Origin: Lachnospiraceae bacterium UBA3282
GTDB lineage: Bacteria; Bacillota; Clostridia; Lachnospirales; Lachnospiraceae
Length of the DNA stretch: 12,492 bases
Assembly: GCA_002361735.1 (NCBI GenBank)
Contig: DETS01000034.1
Span: forward strand, 19,836-32,327
Direction: 5' to 3'
Below are positions 12,072 through 12,492 of this stretch, piece after piece (positions within the stretch are counted from its first letter, which is position 1; every line of letters starts with the position of its first letter). The notes under the pieces are model-generated. The model searched no databases. It was not told the origin of the DNA and saw only the letters and a list, made by a program, of their open reading frames with translations. Made by a program: the position numbers and the translations under genes.

Positions 12072-12111
12072 TTTAAGGCTTAAGAAAGGAAACAGAAAAG
12101 GAGAAACAGTC

Positions 12112-12492
12112 ATGGGAAGAAAGAAACCTGCAGTATTGATGATTTTGGACGGCTACGGCCTGAATGAGAAGACGGAGGGTAATGCGGTCGCACTGGCGAA
12201 AACGCCTGTGATGGACAAACTGATGGCGGAGTGTCCCTTTGTGAAGGGAAATGCAAGCGGTATGGCGGTGGGACTGCCCGACGGTCAGATGGGTAACTCC
12301 GAGGTAGGACACCTGAACATGGGTGCGGGGCGCATCGTCTATCAGGAGCTGACCAGAATCACCAAAGAGATTCAGGACGGCACCTTCTTTGAGAATCCCG
12401 CGCTGATGGATGCGGTGAACAACTGCAAAAAGAAAGATTCCGCTCTGCATATGTTCGGACTTTTGTCCGACGGCGGTGTGCACAGCCATAAC
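12112..12492 (+). CDS. gpmI: 2,3-bisphosphoglycerate-independent phosphoglycerate mutase, N-terminal part
   Basis: The first 127 codons of gpmI are present and the frame runs off the window. The enzyme interconverts 3- and 2-phosphoglycerate in glycolysis and gluconeogenesis, in the cytoplasm, using two Mn ions and a phosphoserine intermediate. Visible signatures are VLMILDGYGL (8-17) with metal ligand Asp13, MGNSEVGHLNMGAGR (60-74) with the catalytic nucleophile Ser63, and LLSDGGVHSH (117-126) with substrate-binding His124. The ATG follows AAGGAG (12098-12103) by eight bases. The full protein is usually about 510 residues, so roughly three quarters lies outside the window. Confidence 0.97.
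   Translation, partial: MGRKKPAVLMILDGYGLNEKTEGNAVALAKTPVMDKLMAECPFVKGNASGMAVGLPDGQMGNSEVGHLNMGAGRIVYQELTRITKEIQDGTFFENPALMDAVNNCKKKDSALHMFGLLSDGGVHSHN

Overview
The window looks like chromosomal DNA of a Gram-positive Firmicute, most likely of the Lachnospiraceae/Clostridia. The grounds are strong AAGGAGG-type ribosome binding sites, a MecA adaptor, a LytTR/DUF3021/ABC-2 cassette, a BlaI/M56 pair, a cofactor-independent phosphoglycerate mutase, and A+T-rich intergenic promoters between G+C-richer genes. This placement comes from gene content and style, not from a database match. I see no rRNA, tRNA, IS element, prophage gene or CRISPR array.

Layout. 1-264: divergent intergenic region. Its left edge holds the end of a structured repeat on the minus strand, and its right part holds the promoter of an HTH-Uma2 gene (265-1113). 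1165-3644: minus-strand operon, in transcription order LytTR regulator, DUF3021 membrane protein, ABC ATPase, ABC-2 permease, with a promoter and a two-turn-spaced direct repeat upstream. 3805-4334: an Rrf2/IscR-type regulator with its own promoter. 4352-5068: a small minus-strand protein of unknown function, two terminator-like hairpins, an A-rich stretch, and a promoter embedded in a large inverted repeat. 5069-8362: a structured 5' leader followed by blaI and an unusual BlaR1-type protein, in which an M56 zinc-protease sensor carries a C-terminal M23 (LytM-like) domain instead of a penicillin-binding sensor. 8469-9107: mecA-like adaptor. 9237-11090: DEAD-box RNA helicase with a Gly/Asn/Lys-rich tail. 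11087-11683 (minus): YgjP/SprT-like metalloprotease, probably translated from a leaderless mRNA. 11880-12492: a 63-residue protein of unknown function and the start of gpmI, under a near-consensus promoter.

How the parts work together. Two self-contained sensing modules stand out. In the LytTR operon the regulator probably controls its own ABC exporter through the direct repeat. In the blaI/blaR1 module a BlaI-type repressor is expected to bind the inverted-repeat promoter. A membrane M56 protease with an extracytoplasmic M23 domain would relieve that repression on a cell-wall signal.

The most novel-looking item is the blaI leader at 5069-5199. It has four consecutive hairpins, and the complete seven-base loop of the second is complementary to the bases just before the blaI Shine-Dalgarno sequence. 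A second, divergent copy of the same element is cut by the left window edge, in the opposite orientation. Its terminal hairpin keeps pairing although its length and inner sequence differ. This suggests a dispersed, structurally conserved regulatory RNA or a mobile regulatory repeat that is reused upstream of genes.
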